DNA of 64,000 nucleotides from JBGTLA01 sp041744375 (GTDB taxonomy: Bacteria; Actinomycetota; Acidimicrobiia; Spongiisociales; ZC4RG35), in contig JBGTLA010000053.1 of the NCBI GenBank assembly GCA_041744375.1, forward strand, positions 62,001 through 126,000, given 5' to 3'. A program made the position numbers and the translations under genes. The notes below the pieces were generated by a model that saw only the letters and a list, made by a program, of their open reading frames with translations, was not told the DNA's origin and did not search any database. Below, piece after piece: positions 52,752 through 61,223 of the stretch; positions within the stretch are counted from its first letter, which is position 1, and each line of letters begins with the position of its first letter.

Positions 52752-53792
52752 TCAACCGAGGGGAGGGAGCCGGCGAGCACGTCGCCAGTCGGCCGAGTAG
52801 GACACGAGGGTCTGCATGTAGTTGGCCCGGTCGTATTCGTCCGTGTCGGGTACGGCACGGCGACTGAGGCTCCCTTTGGCCTGAGCTACGGATTCGTACT
52901 CCTTCATCTCCAGCCAGGTGTGCATCCCCGTGACGGCTTCGGTCAATGCCCCGGGGCCCCGCTGCAGGAGCGCTGAGGCCATCATCGTGACGTCGGCTCC
53001 CGCCAGGATCATCTTCAGCACCTCTGTGGAGGTGTGGATTCCCGTCGTGGCCGCCAGGGAAAGGTCGACCTCACCGTGAAGAACAGCGATCCACCGCAAA
53101 GGCAGTCGCATCTCCACGGGCGACGAGAGCACCAGGTTGGGGGATACCGACAGGGTTTCCAGGTCGATATCGGGCTGGTAGAAGCGGTTGAACAGCACCA
53201 AACCGTCGGCTCCGGCCTCGGAGAATCGCTGAGCCACGGACGCGATCGACGAGAAGTATGGGCCTACCTTCACTGCCAGTGGCAGAGACACGGCAGCTCT
53301 CACATCCTCGACCAACGCCAGGCAGCGGGCCTCGACCGCGCTCGAGGTTTCGGCTGCGGCCGTTGCCATGAAGTAGATGTTCAGTTCGATGGCGTCGGCG
53401 CCGACGTCGGCGAGGATTCGGGCATAGCGGGTCCAGCCTCCGGTTGAGGCTCCGTTGAGGCTGGCTATGACCGGCACGTCGAGTTCGTCGCCGGCGCGGG
53501 TGACGAGCTCCAGATAGTCGTCGGGTCCCGTGTTGTAGTCGCCGAGCTCGGGGAGATACCCGGTGGCGGCCTCGGCGAACACGCCGGAGCCGAATTCGAT
53601 GCCCTGGTGCAGAGCGAGAGCGTCGTTTTCGACTTGCTCCTCGAAGAGCGAAGGGAGCACGACGGCGGGTGCTCCCGCGGCCACCAGCGCGTGGAGGCTG
53701 TCGATATCTCCGGTGACCGGTGACGCCGACGGCACGACCGGGTGGTCGAGCCGGAAACCCAGATAATCGGTGGAGAGGTCGACGTGGCTCAC
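52752..53792 (-). CDS. Dihydroorotate dehydrogenase-like flavoprotein
   Basis: A 346-residue TIM-barrel FMN enzyme of the DHOD-like group found next to pyruvate:ferredoxin oxidoreductase genes. LSTDYLGFRLDHPVVPSASP starts the barrel, VIASLNGASTGGWTRYARIL has the conserved Asn/Gly block, LAVKVGPYFSSIASVAQRF the Lys-containing strand, and ADGLVLFNRFYQPDIDLETL the FMN-phosphate region. True pyrimidine synthesis is doubtful given the context. The GTG at 53792 overlaps the PFOR stop (GTGA), so it is coupled to that gene. Confidence 0.88.
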   Translation of the reverse strand: MSHVDLSTDYLGFRLDHPVVPSASPVTGDIDSLHALVAAGAPAVVLPSLFEEQVENDALALHQGIEFGSGVFAEAATGYLPELGDYNTGPDDYLELVTRAGDELDVPVIASLNGASTGGWTRYARILADVGADAIELNIYFMATAAAETSSAVEARCLALVEDVRAAVSLPLAVKVGPYFSSIASVAQRFSEAGADGLVLFNRFYQPDIDLETLSVSPNLVLSSPVEMRLPLRWIAVLHGEVDLSLAATTGIHTSTEVLKMILAGADVTMMASALLQRGPGALTEAVTGMHTWLEMKEYESVAQAKGSLSRRAVPDTDEYDRANYMQTLVSYSADWRRARRLPPLG

Positions 53793-56700
53793 TCGGACAC
53801 CTCGCCGTATTCGGCAGTTCGGTGTATCTCGACCATCTGTTCGTACAGGTTCCAACGGTCGTCGATGTCCTGTTGAGCAAGTCGGGACAACTCTTCGGCT
53901 CGCTCCGGGTCGGCGCGTCTGAGCATCGAGAAGCGCGCCTCCTCCCGGGCGTATTCGCCGAACGGAATGGTTGGCTTGCGGCTGTCGAGCCTCATCCCGG
54001 GTTGGTTGGCGGCCTCTCGAGCAGGGTCATACCTGTAGAGGGGCCAGTATCCCGACTCGGTCGCCTTCTTCTGGTGCGTCATCTGCTTGCTCATGTCGAT
54101 ACCGTGCGCGATGCAAGGGCTGTAGGCGAGGATGAGCGACACGCCCGGATGTTGTTCCGCCTCGATGAAGGTCCGTACGGTCTGGGCCATGTTCGCTCCC
54201 ATGGCGATCTGGGCCACATAGACGTCTCCATAGCTCATCGCCATTTGACCGAGGTCCTTCTTTCCGGTCGCTTTTCCCGCGGCTGCGAACTTCGCCACCG
54301 CCGCCCGGGGGGTCGCCTTGGATGCCTGGCCACCGGTGTTGGAGTAGACCTCCGTGTCGAGGACCAGGATGTTCACGTTGCGGCCTGAGGCCAGGATGTG
54401 ATCGAGTCCGCCGAATCCGATGTCGTAGGCCCAGCCATCCCCACCTACGATCCACACTCCGGTCCGGACGAGGGCGTCGGCCACAGACTCCAGTCGGCGC
54501 GCCAGCAACCCGTCGATCGGCTCCAGGCGTTCCTTGAGCTCGACGACACGGCGGCGTTGGTCTTGGATTCCAGCGTCGTCACTCTGGTCGGCTTCGAGGA
54601 GGTCGGTGGCGAGGGCGCCCAGCTCAGGGATCAGGGCCGTGACGAGCAGCCGGGCGTCTTGTTCCATTTGGTCTAGGGCGAGGCGCATGCCGAGACCGAA
54701 CTCGGCGTTGTCCTCGAACAATGAATTGGACCATGCCGGCCCCCGGCCCTCTTTGTCTGTCGACCACGGAGTGGTGGGCAGGTTGCCACCGTAGATAGAC
54801 GAGCATCCGGTGGCGTTGGCGATGACTGTTCTGTCGCCGAAGAGCTGGCTCATCAGCTTGAGATAGGGAGTCTCGCCGCAACCGGCACAGGCTCCGGAGA
54901 ACTCGAAGAGTGGGTCGATCAGCTGTGAGCCCTTGACCGAGAGCAGGTTCACTTCGTTTCTGTGAGCGGAGGGAAGCGATAGGAAGAAGTCGAAGCGAGC
55001 TCGCTCTCGGTCGAGATGTTGGTCGATGGGCGACATGTTGATGGCCTTGTGGCTCACGTCCGATTTCGAGGTGGCCGGGCACACGTCGACACAGATGCCA
55101 CAGCCGGTGCAGTCGTCGGGTGCCACCTGCACGGTCAGATATCTCCCGGCCAGGTCCCGCCCCACTGCCTGCTTCCTGGGGAACTCCTCTTGGCTCGTTC
55201 CGTCGACTTCGGAGGGGAGAAATGCTTTCAAACGTATGGCGGCGTGAGGGCACACCAGGGCGCAGCGGCCGCAGTCGATGCACACGTCGGCATCCCAAAT
55301 CGGGATCTCGGCCGCGAGAGTTCGCTTCTCGTACTTGGTGGTGCCAGTGGGGAAGGTGCCGTCCACCGGGAGGGCCGACACCGGAAGCAGGTCGCCTTCT
55401 CCGGCCATGAGCCGGGCGGTGACCCGCGACACGAAGTCGGGTGCATCGTCGGTGAGCGCCATCGGAGGGGTTTGTGATGCCACTGCGCCGGTGGGCACGT
55501 CAACCCGTTCCAGCGCCGCCACCGCCTGGTCGATGACGTCGTGATTGCGGCGGACGACTGCCTCTCCCCGCTTGCCGTATGTCCGTGCGATCTCCTCTTT
55601 CATCGCCGCCACGGCCCCGTCGAGCGGGAGGAGGTTGGTGAGCTTGAAGAAGCAGGTCTGGAGCACGGTGTTGATCCGGCTGCCCAGTCCACCCTCGGCG
55701 CTGATGCGGTGGGCGTCGACAACCCAGAGGTCGAGGTTTCGGTCCACGATCGTCTGTTGAACACGCCGGGGGATGTGCGCCCACACGTCGCTCGCCGGAT
55801 AGGGGCTGTTGACGAGGAGGGTGGTCCCCGGGACGGCGCGGGCCAGTAGGTCGACGCGTTCGAGCATGCCGAACTGGTGGCAGGCCACAAAGGTCGGTTC
55901 CTCGATTAGATAGGTGGAGGCTATGGGGCGCGGCGAGAAGCGCAGATGCGAGATCGTCTGCGAGCCGGCCTTCTTCGAGTCGTACACGAAGTACCCCTGC
56001 GCGTGGAGTGATGTGTGATGGCCCACGATGCGAACCGTGTTCTTGTTCGCACCGACGGTGCCGTCGGAGCCGAGGCCGTAGAAGACGGCTCTGACCACGT
56101 CCTCGGGCTCGTGCCATCCGTCGGAGTCGTGGCGGATGCTGGTGTGGGTCACGTCGTCGACGATGCCGACCGTGAAGTGGTCGTGCGGCCGCCGGCCGCG
56201 TTCGGCGAAGATCGCCTGCACCATGGCCGGTGTGAACTCCTTCGAGGACAGCCCGTAGCGTCCCCCGGTCACCTCCGGGGCCGGTGCCTCCCCGACCCAT
56301 CGTTCGGCCAGAGCGGCCACGACATCGAGGTAGAGAGGCTCTCCCACAGCGCCGGGTTCCTTCGTTCGGTCGAGGATCGCCATGGAGCGAGTCGTCTTCG
56401 GAAGAGCGGCACAGAAAGCGCCGGCGTCGAATGGCCGATACAGGCGCACGATCACGACCCCGACCGATTCCCCGTCCGCCATGGCTGCCTCCACTGCCTC
56501 GGTGGCTGCGCCTGCGCCCGATCCCATGATCACTATCACCCGCTCGGCGTCCGGTGCCCCCACGTACTCAAAAGTCGAATAGCGTCGCCCGGTCAACTCG
56601 GCGAAACGGTCCATGTCGGCGGTGACGATGGACCCGACGGAGTCGTGATAGCGGTTGGCCGCCTCCCGGGCCTGGAAGAAGACGTCGGGGTTCTGGGCCG

Positions 56701-57379
56701 TGCCTCGGATCACGGGATGATGGGGGTTGAGCGCCCGAAGCCGGTGGTCGATGATGAGGTCCTCGTCGATCATCGCCCGCAGGATGTCAGGAGTGACGGT
56801 TGTCACTCCGGCGATCTCGTGAGAGGTTCGGAATCCGTCGAAGAAATGGAGGAAGGGGACCCGTGAGCGGAGCGTGGCACTGTGGGCGATGACCGCCATG
56901 TCGTGGGCTTCCTGCGGTGTGTTGGATGCCAACATGGCGAAACCGGTCTGGCGGGCCGCCATGACGTCGGAGTGGTCGCCGAAGATCGACAGGGCGTGGG
57001 TGGCCACCGTGCGAGCGGCCACATGGATGACGGTCGGTGTCAACTCCCCGGCGATCTTGTACATGTTGGGGATCATCAGCAGGAGGCCCTGAGATGCCGT
57101 GAAGGTGGTGCTGAGCGCACCGGCCTGAAGGGCGCCGTGGAGGGTGCCGGCTGCTCCGGCTTCGCTCTGCATCTCGACCACCTCGGGAACCACTCCCCAC
57201 AGGTTCGACCGTTTGGCCATCGACCAGGCGTCTGAGTGCTCTCCCATAGGCGACGCCGGGGTGATGGGATAGATGGCGATGACCTCGCTCAGGGCATGGG
57301 CCACCAGGGCCGTGGCTTCGTTGCCGTCGAGCATTTCCAAACCCGGTGGGGGGTGAGGGCGGAGCGACTCCTGGTTCAT
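53789..57379 (-). CDS. nifJ: Pyruvate:ferredoxin (flavodoxin) oxidoreductase
   Basis: A 1196-residue single-chain PFOR that converts pyruvate and CoA to acetyl-CoA, CO2 and reduced ferredoxin. It has the usual domain order. The N-terminal POR domain has IAIYPITPASPMGEHSD, then comes a transketolase-like middle and the gamma and EKR parts (TTKYEKRTLA). Two 4Fe-4S motifs follow (CIDCGRCALVCPHAAI, CTGCGICVDVCPATS). The TPP domain has CAGCGETPYLKLM and GCSSIYGGNLPTTPW. ATG 57379 follows AAGAGGCGACG. A DosR-type box lies 57-72 bp upstream. Low-potential electrons from it could feed H2 evolution. Confidence 0.96.
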   Translation of the reverse strand: MNQESLRPHPPPGLEMLDGNEATALVAHALSEVIAIYPITPASPMGEHSDAWSMAKRSNLWGVVPEVVEMQSEAGAAGTLHGALQAGALSTTFTASQGLLLMIPNMYKIAGELTPTVIHVAARTVATHALSIFGDHSDVMAARQTGFAMLASNTPQEAHDMAVIAHSATLRSRVPFLHFFDGFRTSHEIAGVTTVTPDILRAMIDEDLIIDHRLRALNPHHPVIRGTAQNPDVFFQAREAANRYHDSVGSIVTADMDRFAELTGRRYSTFEYVGAPDAERVIVIMGSGAGAATEAVEAAMADGESVGVVIVRLYRPFDAGAFCAALPKTTRSMAILDRTKEPGAVGEPLYLDVVAALAERWVGEAPAPEVTGGRYGLSSKEFTPAMVQAIFAERGRRPHDHFTVGIVDDVTHTSIRHDSDGWHEPEDVVRAVFYGLGSDGTVGANKNTVRIVGHHTSLHAQGYFVYDSKKAGSQTISHLRFSPRPIASTYLIEEPTFVACHQFGMLERVDLLARAVPGTTLLVNSPYPASDVWAHIPRRVQQTIVDRNLDLWVVDAHRISAEGGLGSRINTVLQTCFFKLTNLLPLDGAVAAMKEEIARTYGKRGEAVVRRNHDVIDQAVAALERVDVPTGAVASQTPPMALTDDAPDFVSRVTARLMAGEGDLLPVSALPVDGTFPTGTTKYEKRTLAAEIPIWDADVCIDCGRCALVCPHAAIRLKAFLPSEVDGTSQEEFPRKQAVGRDLAGRYLTVQVAPDDCTGCGICVDVCPATSKSDVSHKAINMSPIDQHLDRERARFDFFLSLPSAHRNEVNLLSVKGSQLIDPLFEFSGACAGCGETPYLKLMSQLFGDRTVIANATGCSSIYGGNLPTTPWSTDKEGRGPAWSNSLFEDNAEFGLGMRLALDQMEQDARLLVTALIPELGALATDLLEADQSDDAGIQDQRRRVVELKERLEPIDGLLARRLESVADALVRTGVWIVGGDGWAYDIGFGGLDHILASGRNVNILVLDTEVYSNTGGQASKATPRAAVAKFAAAGKATGKKDLGQMAMSYGDVYVAQIAMGANMAQTVRTFIEAEQHPGVSLILAYSPCIAHGIDMSKQMTHQKKATESGYWPLYRYDPAREAANQPGMRLDSRKPTIPFGEYAREEARFSMLRRADPERAEELSRLAQQDIDDRWNLYEQMVEIHRTAEYGEVSE

Positions 57380-57435
57380 CGTCGCCTCTTGTCGTTCATC
57401 GTTCCCCAGCTTGGCGGGCACCACACTTTAAGCTC

Positions 57436-57451
57436 AGGGCCGGAAGCCCCC
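57436..57451 (-). promoter_or_regulatory. DosR-type box, PFOR operon
   Basis: AGGGCCGGAAGCCCCC, centred about 64 bp from the nifJ start, in the 163-bp gap after the CBS gene. Confidence 0.6.
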
Positions 57452-57542
57452 ATCGACAAGGCCTTTCGCCCCACAACCATCCGGGGACCTGCGAAGATGG
57501 AGAGGGATGTCCGTCAACCGACAATGGCGATCACGGCGGCGG

Positions 57543-57920
57543 TCAGGTTTCGACCGCTCGCATCGCCCACACCAGGTCCTTGATGCTGACCATGCCGACA
57601 GGTCTGTCGCCCTCCACCACCGGCATGTGGCGAAAGCCTTGGTGCAGCATCTCGTCGACCGCCCGGCGGACATCCCAGTCTGCCTGCGCGAGCTGGGGAT
57701 AGTCGGCCATCCAATCCCCGACGATCTCCGTGTCGAAGTCGGCGCCCTGAGACGCGGCTCTCACGAGGTCGCGTTCGGTGATGATGCCGTGGATGCGGCC
57801 ATCGGGAGCGACGAGGAGGGATCCTATGTTCTTGGTGGCCATCGTCCGGGCTGCCAGCCGAAGAGAGAGGTCGGCTTCTGCGGCTTCGACATAGCCGCCT
57901 ACGAGGGATGTGAGCTGCAT
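57543..57920 (-). CDS. CBS-pair protein (Hrp1-like)
   Basis: A 125-residue stand-alone Bateman module. CBS1 is ADLSLRLAARTMATKNIGSLLV with GIITERDLVRA, and CBS2 is VRRAVDEMLHQGFRHMPVVE with GMVSIKDLVWAM. It would bind AMP/ATP or a similar ligand. Close in form to the protein at 60527 and to M. tuberculosis Hrp1. ATG 57920 follows GAAAGGACTCACC. It lies upstream of nifJ on the same strand and diverges from the phosphofructokinase gene. I see no strong box nearer than the one at 58132, 212 bp away. Confidence 0.92.
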   Translation of the reverse strand: MQLTSLVGGYVEAAEADLSLRLAARTMATKNIGSLLVAPDGRIHGIITERDLVRAASQGADFDTEIVGDWMADYPQLAQADWDVRRAVDEMLHQGFRHMPVVEGDRPVGMVSIKDLVWAMRAVET

Positions 57921-58131
57921 GGTGAGTCCTTTCTACGCTCTCGGGTCCTGTCAACGCGGGCTAGCGATGGGACGGCCGGCCTCGTTCTTCAGGACGACCG
58001 GCTCATCACCCCGGCCGGCGAGGCACCGGCACAGGCGGGAACGACTGTCATCGAGCGGCCGACATACCGACTGGGGTGGCGTCGTCTCCGTTGCATCGTC
58101 GCCAACATATCGACGGTGAGTCCCACTCGAC

Positions 58132-58147
58132 AGGGCCATAGGTCCCG
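58132..58147 (+). promoter_or_regulatory. DosR-type box, phosphofructokinase gene
   Basis: AGGGCCATAGGTCCCG, centred 47 bp from the GTG at 58187. Confidence 0.62.
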
Positions 58148-58186
58148 CGTTGGCTCCCTATGTCCGGAAGGGGGGGAGGTCGACAC

Positions 58187-59206
58187 GTGAGTGTGGGTGT
58201 ACTGACAGCGGGGGGAGACTGCCCGGGCCTCAATGCCGCCATTCGTGGCGTCGTTACGAGGGTGACGGCGGCGGGTATCGATGTGGTCGGCATAGAGAGC
58301 GGCTGGAGGGGCCTCATGGAGGGTCGAACTCGCCCCTTGCGACGAGAAGAGGTGCGGGGCATCCTCGTGAGAGGCGGGACCATCCTCGGTACGTCGCGAA
58401 TGGATCCCTATGTGCACGGCGACGGCTTCTCCTCCATACGCACCACCCTGGAGGCCAACGACATCGATCGTTTGGTCGTCATCGGCGGCGACGGGTCGCT
58501 TCGAACGGCCGTGCGGCTGCAGAGCGAAGGCCTGCCCATCGTCGGCATACCAAAGACGATCGACAACGATATCGGGGGCACTGATGTCACCTTTGGTTTT
58601 CACACTGCCGTCCAGATCGTCACCGACGCCATCGATCGACTCACGACCACTGCTGAATCCCACAACCGGGTGATGGTGGTCGAGGTGATGGGGCGGACGG
58701 CGGGCTGGATTGCGGCATATTCGGGCATGGCGGGAGGGGCCGATGCCATCTTGGTCCCCGAAGTTGACTACGACCTGGGAGAATTGGCGAGAAGGCTCAC
58801 CGCCCGACATCGCTCCGGCCGTGACTACTCCCTCGTCGTCGTGGCGGAGGGGTCTCCCGGCCCCACCGGTGAGCAGGCGACGACGGGCGTGGACGCCTAC
58901 GGCTTCGATCGCCTTGGGGGGGTCGGTGAGGCAGTCGCCGCCGAGTTGGAGCGTCTCACCGGATACGAGAGTCGGGTGATGACCTTGGGGTACCTGCAAC
59001 GGGGCGGGACGCCCACCGCCTACGACCGCATACTCGCCACCCGCTTCGGGCTCTTCGCTGGTGAGCTGATTCTCGAGGGCAAAGGTGGAGTGATGGCTGC
59101 CGTCCGTGGCGATGTCATGATCGCCGTCGACTTGCAGCAGGCATGCGAGGAACCCCGCACACTCGACCGGGACCGTTATGAAGAGGCGGCTTGGTTCTTC
59201 GCCTGA
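58187..59206 (+). CDS. pfkA: 6-phosphofructokinase (PfkA family, group III type)
   Basis: A 339-residue enzyme phosphorylating fructose-6-phosphate. The N-terminus VGVLTAGGDCPGLNAAIRG binds the phosphate donor. VVIGGDGSLRTA has Gly at the position that favours ATP rather than pyrophosphate. PKTIDNDIGGTD has the catalytic Asp, but Lys at the second donor-selecting site, the combination seen in group III ATP-PFKs of actinobacteria. MGRTAGWIA binds substrate. GTG 58187 follows GGGGGAGGTCGACAC. The DosR regulon of M. tuberculosis also includes a PFK, although of the unrelated PfkB type. Confidence 0.94.
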   Translation: MSVGVLTAGGDCPGLNAAIRGVVTRVTAAGIDVVGIESGWRGLMEGRTRPLRREEVRGILVRGGTILGTSRMDPYVHGDGFSSIRTTLEANDIDRLVVIGGDGSLRTAVRLQSEGLPIVGIPKTIDNDIGGTDVTFGFHTAVQIVTDAIDRLTTTAESHNRVMVVEVMGRTAGWIAAYSGMAGGADAILVPEVDYDLGELARRLTARHRSGRDYSLVVVAEGSPGPTGEQATTGVDAYGFDRLGGVGEAVAAELERLTGYESRVMTLGYLQRGGTPTAYDRILATRFGLFAGELILEGKGGVMAAVRGDVMIAVDLQQACEEPRTLDRDRYEEAAWFFA

Positions 59207-59223
59207 ACCGGCAGAGTTTCGCC

Positions 59224-59239
59224 ATGGACTTCTGGCCCT
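59224..59239 (+). promoter_or_regulatory. DosR-type box, USP gene
   Basis: ATGGACTTCTGGCCCT; its complement AGGGCCAGAAGTCCAT differs from the box at 40315 at only the last two positions. Centred about 87 bp from the USP start at 59319. Confidence 0.6.
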
Positions 59240-59251
59240 GGCGAGGCCAGG
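59237..59251 (+). terminator. Hairpin after pfkA
   Basis: CCTGGC-GAG-GCCAGG, a perfect 6-bp stem with 3-nt loop 30 bp after the phosphofructokinase stop. It overlaps the edge of the adjacent box; no U-run follows. Confidence 0.4.
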
Positions 59252-59318
59252 AGTGTTGGACCATGATGGAGGCGTTCGCGTTTAGGCCTCTCAAGCGAGG
59301 TCCGGAAGGAAGAACGAC

Positions 59319-59771
59319 ATGCGGATCCTGGTTCCACTCGACACCTCCAAGCTCTCGCAGACGGCGTTGCCTCATGCAATCCAACTCGCCGATGGGCTGG
59401 GCGCAGACCTGCTCCTGGTGACAGTTGCCGACCCGGAGACTCGCCTGGCGCTAAAGGAACTGTCTGAGGCCGAGCACGAAGAGCCCGCCGACATCCTCGA
59501 ATCCAACCTGCGCAGCGTCGCCCGGTCCGTGTCGGGTCCGGAAGTGAAGACAGACCTCCTCCCGGGCGATGACCCGGCTTCGGCCATCGTCGATCGGGCG
59601 ACGCGGGGCGACGTGGACATGATCGTCATCGCTACCCACGGTCGCACCGGGTTGTCCCGGTGGCGGATGGGCAGTGTTGCCGAGCGCGTCGTGCGCGGTT
59701 CGACCGTTCCGGTGGTGGTGGTGCCGGCACCGTGGAGGAAAGCCGAAGCCGAAGGGTCGGCTGCCAACTGA
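59319..59771 (+). CDS. Universal stress protein
   Basis: A 150-residue USP. RILVPLDTSKLSQTALPHAI begins the fold and IATHGRTGLSRWRMGSVAERV gives the ATP-binding G-x2-G-x9-G-S motif. It is preceded by GGAAGGAAGAACGAC and ATG 59319. It is the third USP gene of the island (four domains in total). It converges on the devR-like gene and has its own DosR-type box. Confidence 0.93.
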   Translation: MRILVPLDTSKLSQTALPHAIQLADGLGADLLLVTVADPETRLALKELSEAEHEEPADILESNLRSVARSVSGPEVKTDLLPGDDPASAIVDRATRGDVDMIVIATHGRTGLSRWRMGSVAERVVRGSTVPVVVVPAPWRKAEAEGSAAN

Positions 59772-59825
59772 CCCGGGCCGTTCAATGGGATATGCAGCAG
59801 ACGCCAAGAGGGGTTTCAGCCACGG

Positions 59826-60530
59826 TCATCGTTTGGCGCCGTCGGGCCACTGCGCCGGGGGATAGGGTCGCTCGGCGGCCGATCGAGCACGGGCGAAGTA
59901 GGCGGCCGCTCCTGCGCGGTGGCTTATCCCCATCTTGGTCAAGAGGTTTGAAACGTAGTTCTTGACCGTCTTCTCGGCGAGGAACAACCTGTCGGCGATC
60001 TCACGGTTGGTGAGACCTTCGGCAATCAGCTCGAGAATTGTCTCTTCGCGATCCGTGAGTCGCTCCAGGATGAGGTCCGGCTGGTCGACGGCGGACGGCG
60101 CGCCGTCGAAGGCCAACTCCCCCCGTGCCACCTTGCGAATCGAGCTGACCAGGTCCATATCCCGGATCCTCTTCAGCACAAATCCGCTGGCACCGGCCTC
60201 ACGGGCCGAGTCCAACGCCTGGGCATCGGCGAAGGCGGTGAGCATCAGCACCTTCGTGCCGTTGCAGAGGGCCCGGATCCGCCGGCAGGCCTCGATGCCG
60301 GAACCATCCGGAAGATCGACGTCCAGGACCACCACGTCGGGATCCTCGTAGGCCACCCGGCGGACAGCCTCTTCGACGCTTGCGGCTTCTCCGACCACCT
60401 CCAGGTCGGCGTGGAGATCCAGGAGGTGCTTCACCCCGTCACGTACCAACTGGTGGTCGTCGACGACCACGATCCGAAGGTTTGCGCTTCCGAGGGACGA
60501 CGCCGCTTCCGGAGATGACTCCACCATCAT
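59826..60530 (-). CDS. devR: DevR/DosR-type response regulator
   Basis: A 234-residue NarL-family regulator. The receiver domain has the acidic pair Asp24-Asp25 (IVVVDDHQLVRDG), the phospho-acceptor Asp70 (VVVLDVDLPDGSG), Thr98 and Lys120. The LuxR-type DNA-binding domain LTDREETILELIAEGLTNRE, then IADRLFLAEKTVKNYVSNLL, is nearly DosR itself, including Lys187, Lys190 and Asn191, which correspond to the DosR base-contact residues in EKTVKNYV. This explains the DosR-like boxes across the island. The ATG at 60530 overlaps the stop of the upstream CBS gene as ATGA, so the two are cotranslated. Confidence 0.93.
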   Translation of the reverse strand: MMVESSPEAASSLGSANLRIVVVDDHQLVRDGVKHLLDLHADLEVVGEAASVEEAVRRVAYEDPDVVVLDVDLPDGSGIEACRRIRALCNGTKVLMLTAFADAQALDSAREAGASGFVLKRIRDMDLVSSIRKVARGELAFDGAPSAVDQPDLILERLTDREETILELIAEGLTNREIADRLFLAEKTVKNYVSNLLTKMGISHRAGAAAYFARARSAAERPYPPAQWPDGAKR

Positions 60531-60925
60531 GTGGAATCCTCCGGGCGGTTCATGAGGCGGTCCGTTATCGCCCACAGGACGTCTTTGATGCTGACCATGC
60601 CTACCAGACGACCTTCCTCCACCACCGGCAGATGCCGATAACCAGCCGCCATCATCCAGTGGGCGGCGTCGTCGGTGTCGACGTCGGGAGAGAGGGAGTC
60701 GGGGCTGGGCGTCATGACGTCACCGACACTGGCGCTGTCGCGCGTTGGTGAGTCGGCAAGTACCCGAAGCAGGTCCCGCTCGGTCACGATGCCGACCAGG
60801 TCGCCGTTGGCGACGACGGCCAGCGACCCGATGTCGTCGGCGAGCATCTTGCGGGCGGCTTCCACTGCATCCATCTCGGCGGTGCAGGTGTCGACGGGGC
60901 CTCCGATCAGTTCCCTGACGAGCAT
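60527..60925 (-). CDS. CBS-pair protein coupled to devR
   Basis: A 132-residue Bateman module: EMDAVEAARKMLADDIGSLAV with GIVTERDLLRVLAD, then DAAHWMMAAGYRHLPVVEEG with GMVSIKDVLWAI. It is a paralogue of the protein at 57543. ATG 60925 follows AGGAGATCAC. Its stop overlaps the devR start, an arrangement suggesting that adenylate sensing and the regulator are made together. A DosR-type box 79-94 bp upstream implies autoregulation of the pair. Confidence 0.93.
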   Translation of the reverse strand: MLVRELIGGPVDTCTAEMDAVEAARKMLADDIGSLAVVANGDLVGIVTERDLLRVLADSPTRDSASVGDVMTPSPDSLSPDVDTDDAAHWMMAAGYRHLPVVEEGRLVGMVSIKDVLWAITDRLMNRPEDST

Positions 60926-61003
60926 GTGATCTCCTGTGGGTTGCGTGCCTCCAATTGTGCCCTACCGGGAGTTGGGGTGCCTCTTGCGATGGTCCTGATG
61001 GCT

Positions 61004-61019
61004 AGGGCCTTTGTGCCTA
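61004..61019 (-). promoter_or_regulatory. DosR-type box, CBS-devR operon
   Basis: AGGGCCTTTGTGCCTA, centred about 86 bp from the CBS start; the basis for predicted autoregulation of devR. Confidence 0.58.
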
Positions 61020-61030
61020 TGCCCCGGAGG

Positions 61031-61105
61031 AAGGCGAACCGACACCGCCCCGCCCTCGCGCGACATTGCCGGCCCACAGGCTCTGAATGTCGCGCGAAAG
61101 CGCGG
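61031..61105 (+). repeat. Palindromic repeat, copy 1
   Basis: It starts AGGCGAACCGACACCGCCCC and contains a perfect 12-bp inverted repeat, TCGCGCGACATT (61055-61066) and its complement (61085-61096), around an 18-nt centre. A second copy in the same orientation is at 63320-63396. The pair brackets the sulfur gene module. Confidence 0.85.
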
Positions 61106-61223
61106 AGGAGGGAGGGGGAGAGGGTGTCGTAGGTTGTGCCGTTCTTCCCCTCAGGCAGAGTCCTTCTGCCCTGATCGAGATGAAAGCCGGCCCGTACGCT
61201 GCGGAGATGGACGAAAGGAACAC

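Noticed and set aside
57968..57983. Possible DosR-type box TGGGACGGCCGGCCTC before the CBS gene at 57920
   Set aside because: The second half-site is shifted by one base relative to all other boxes, so spacing between half-sites is wrong.
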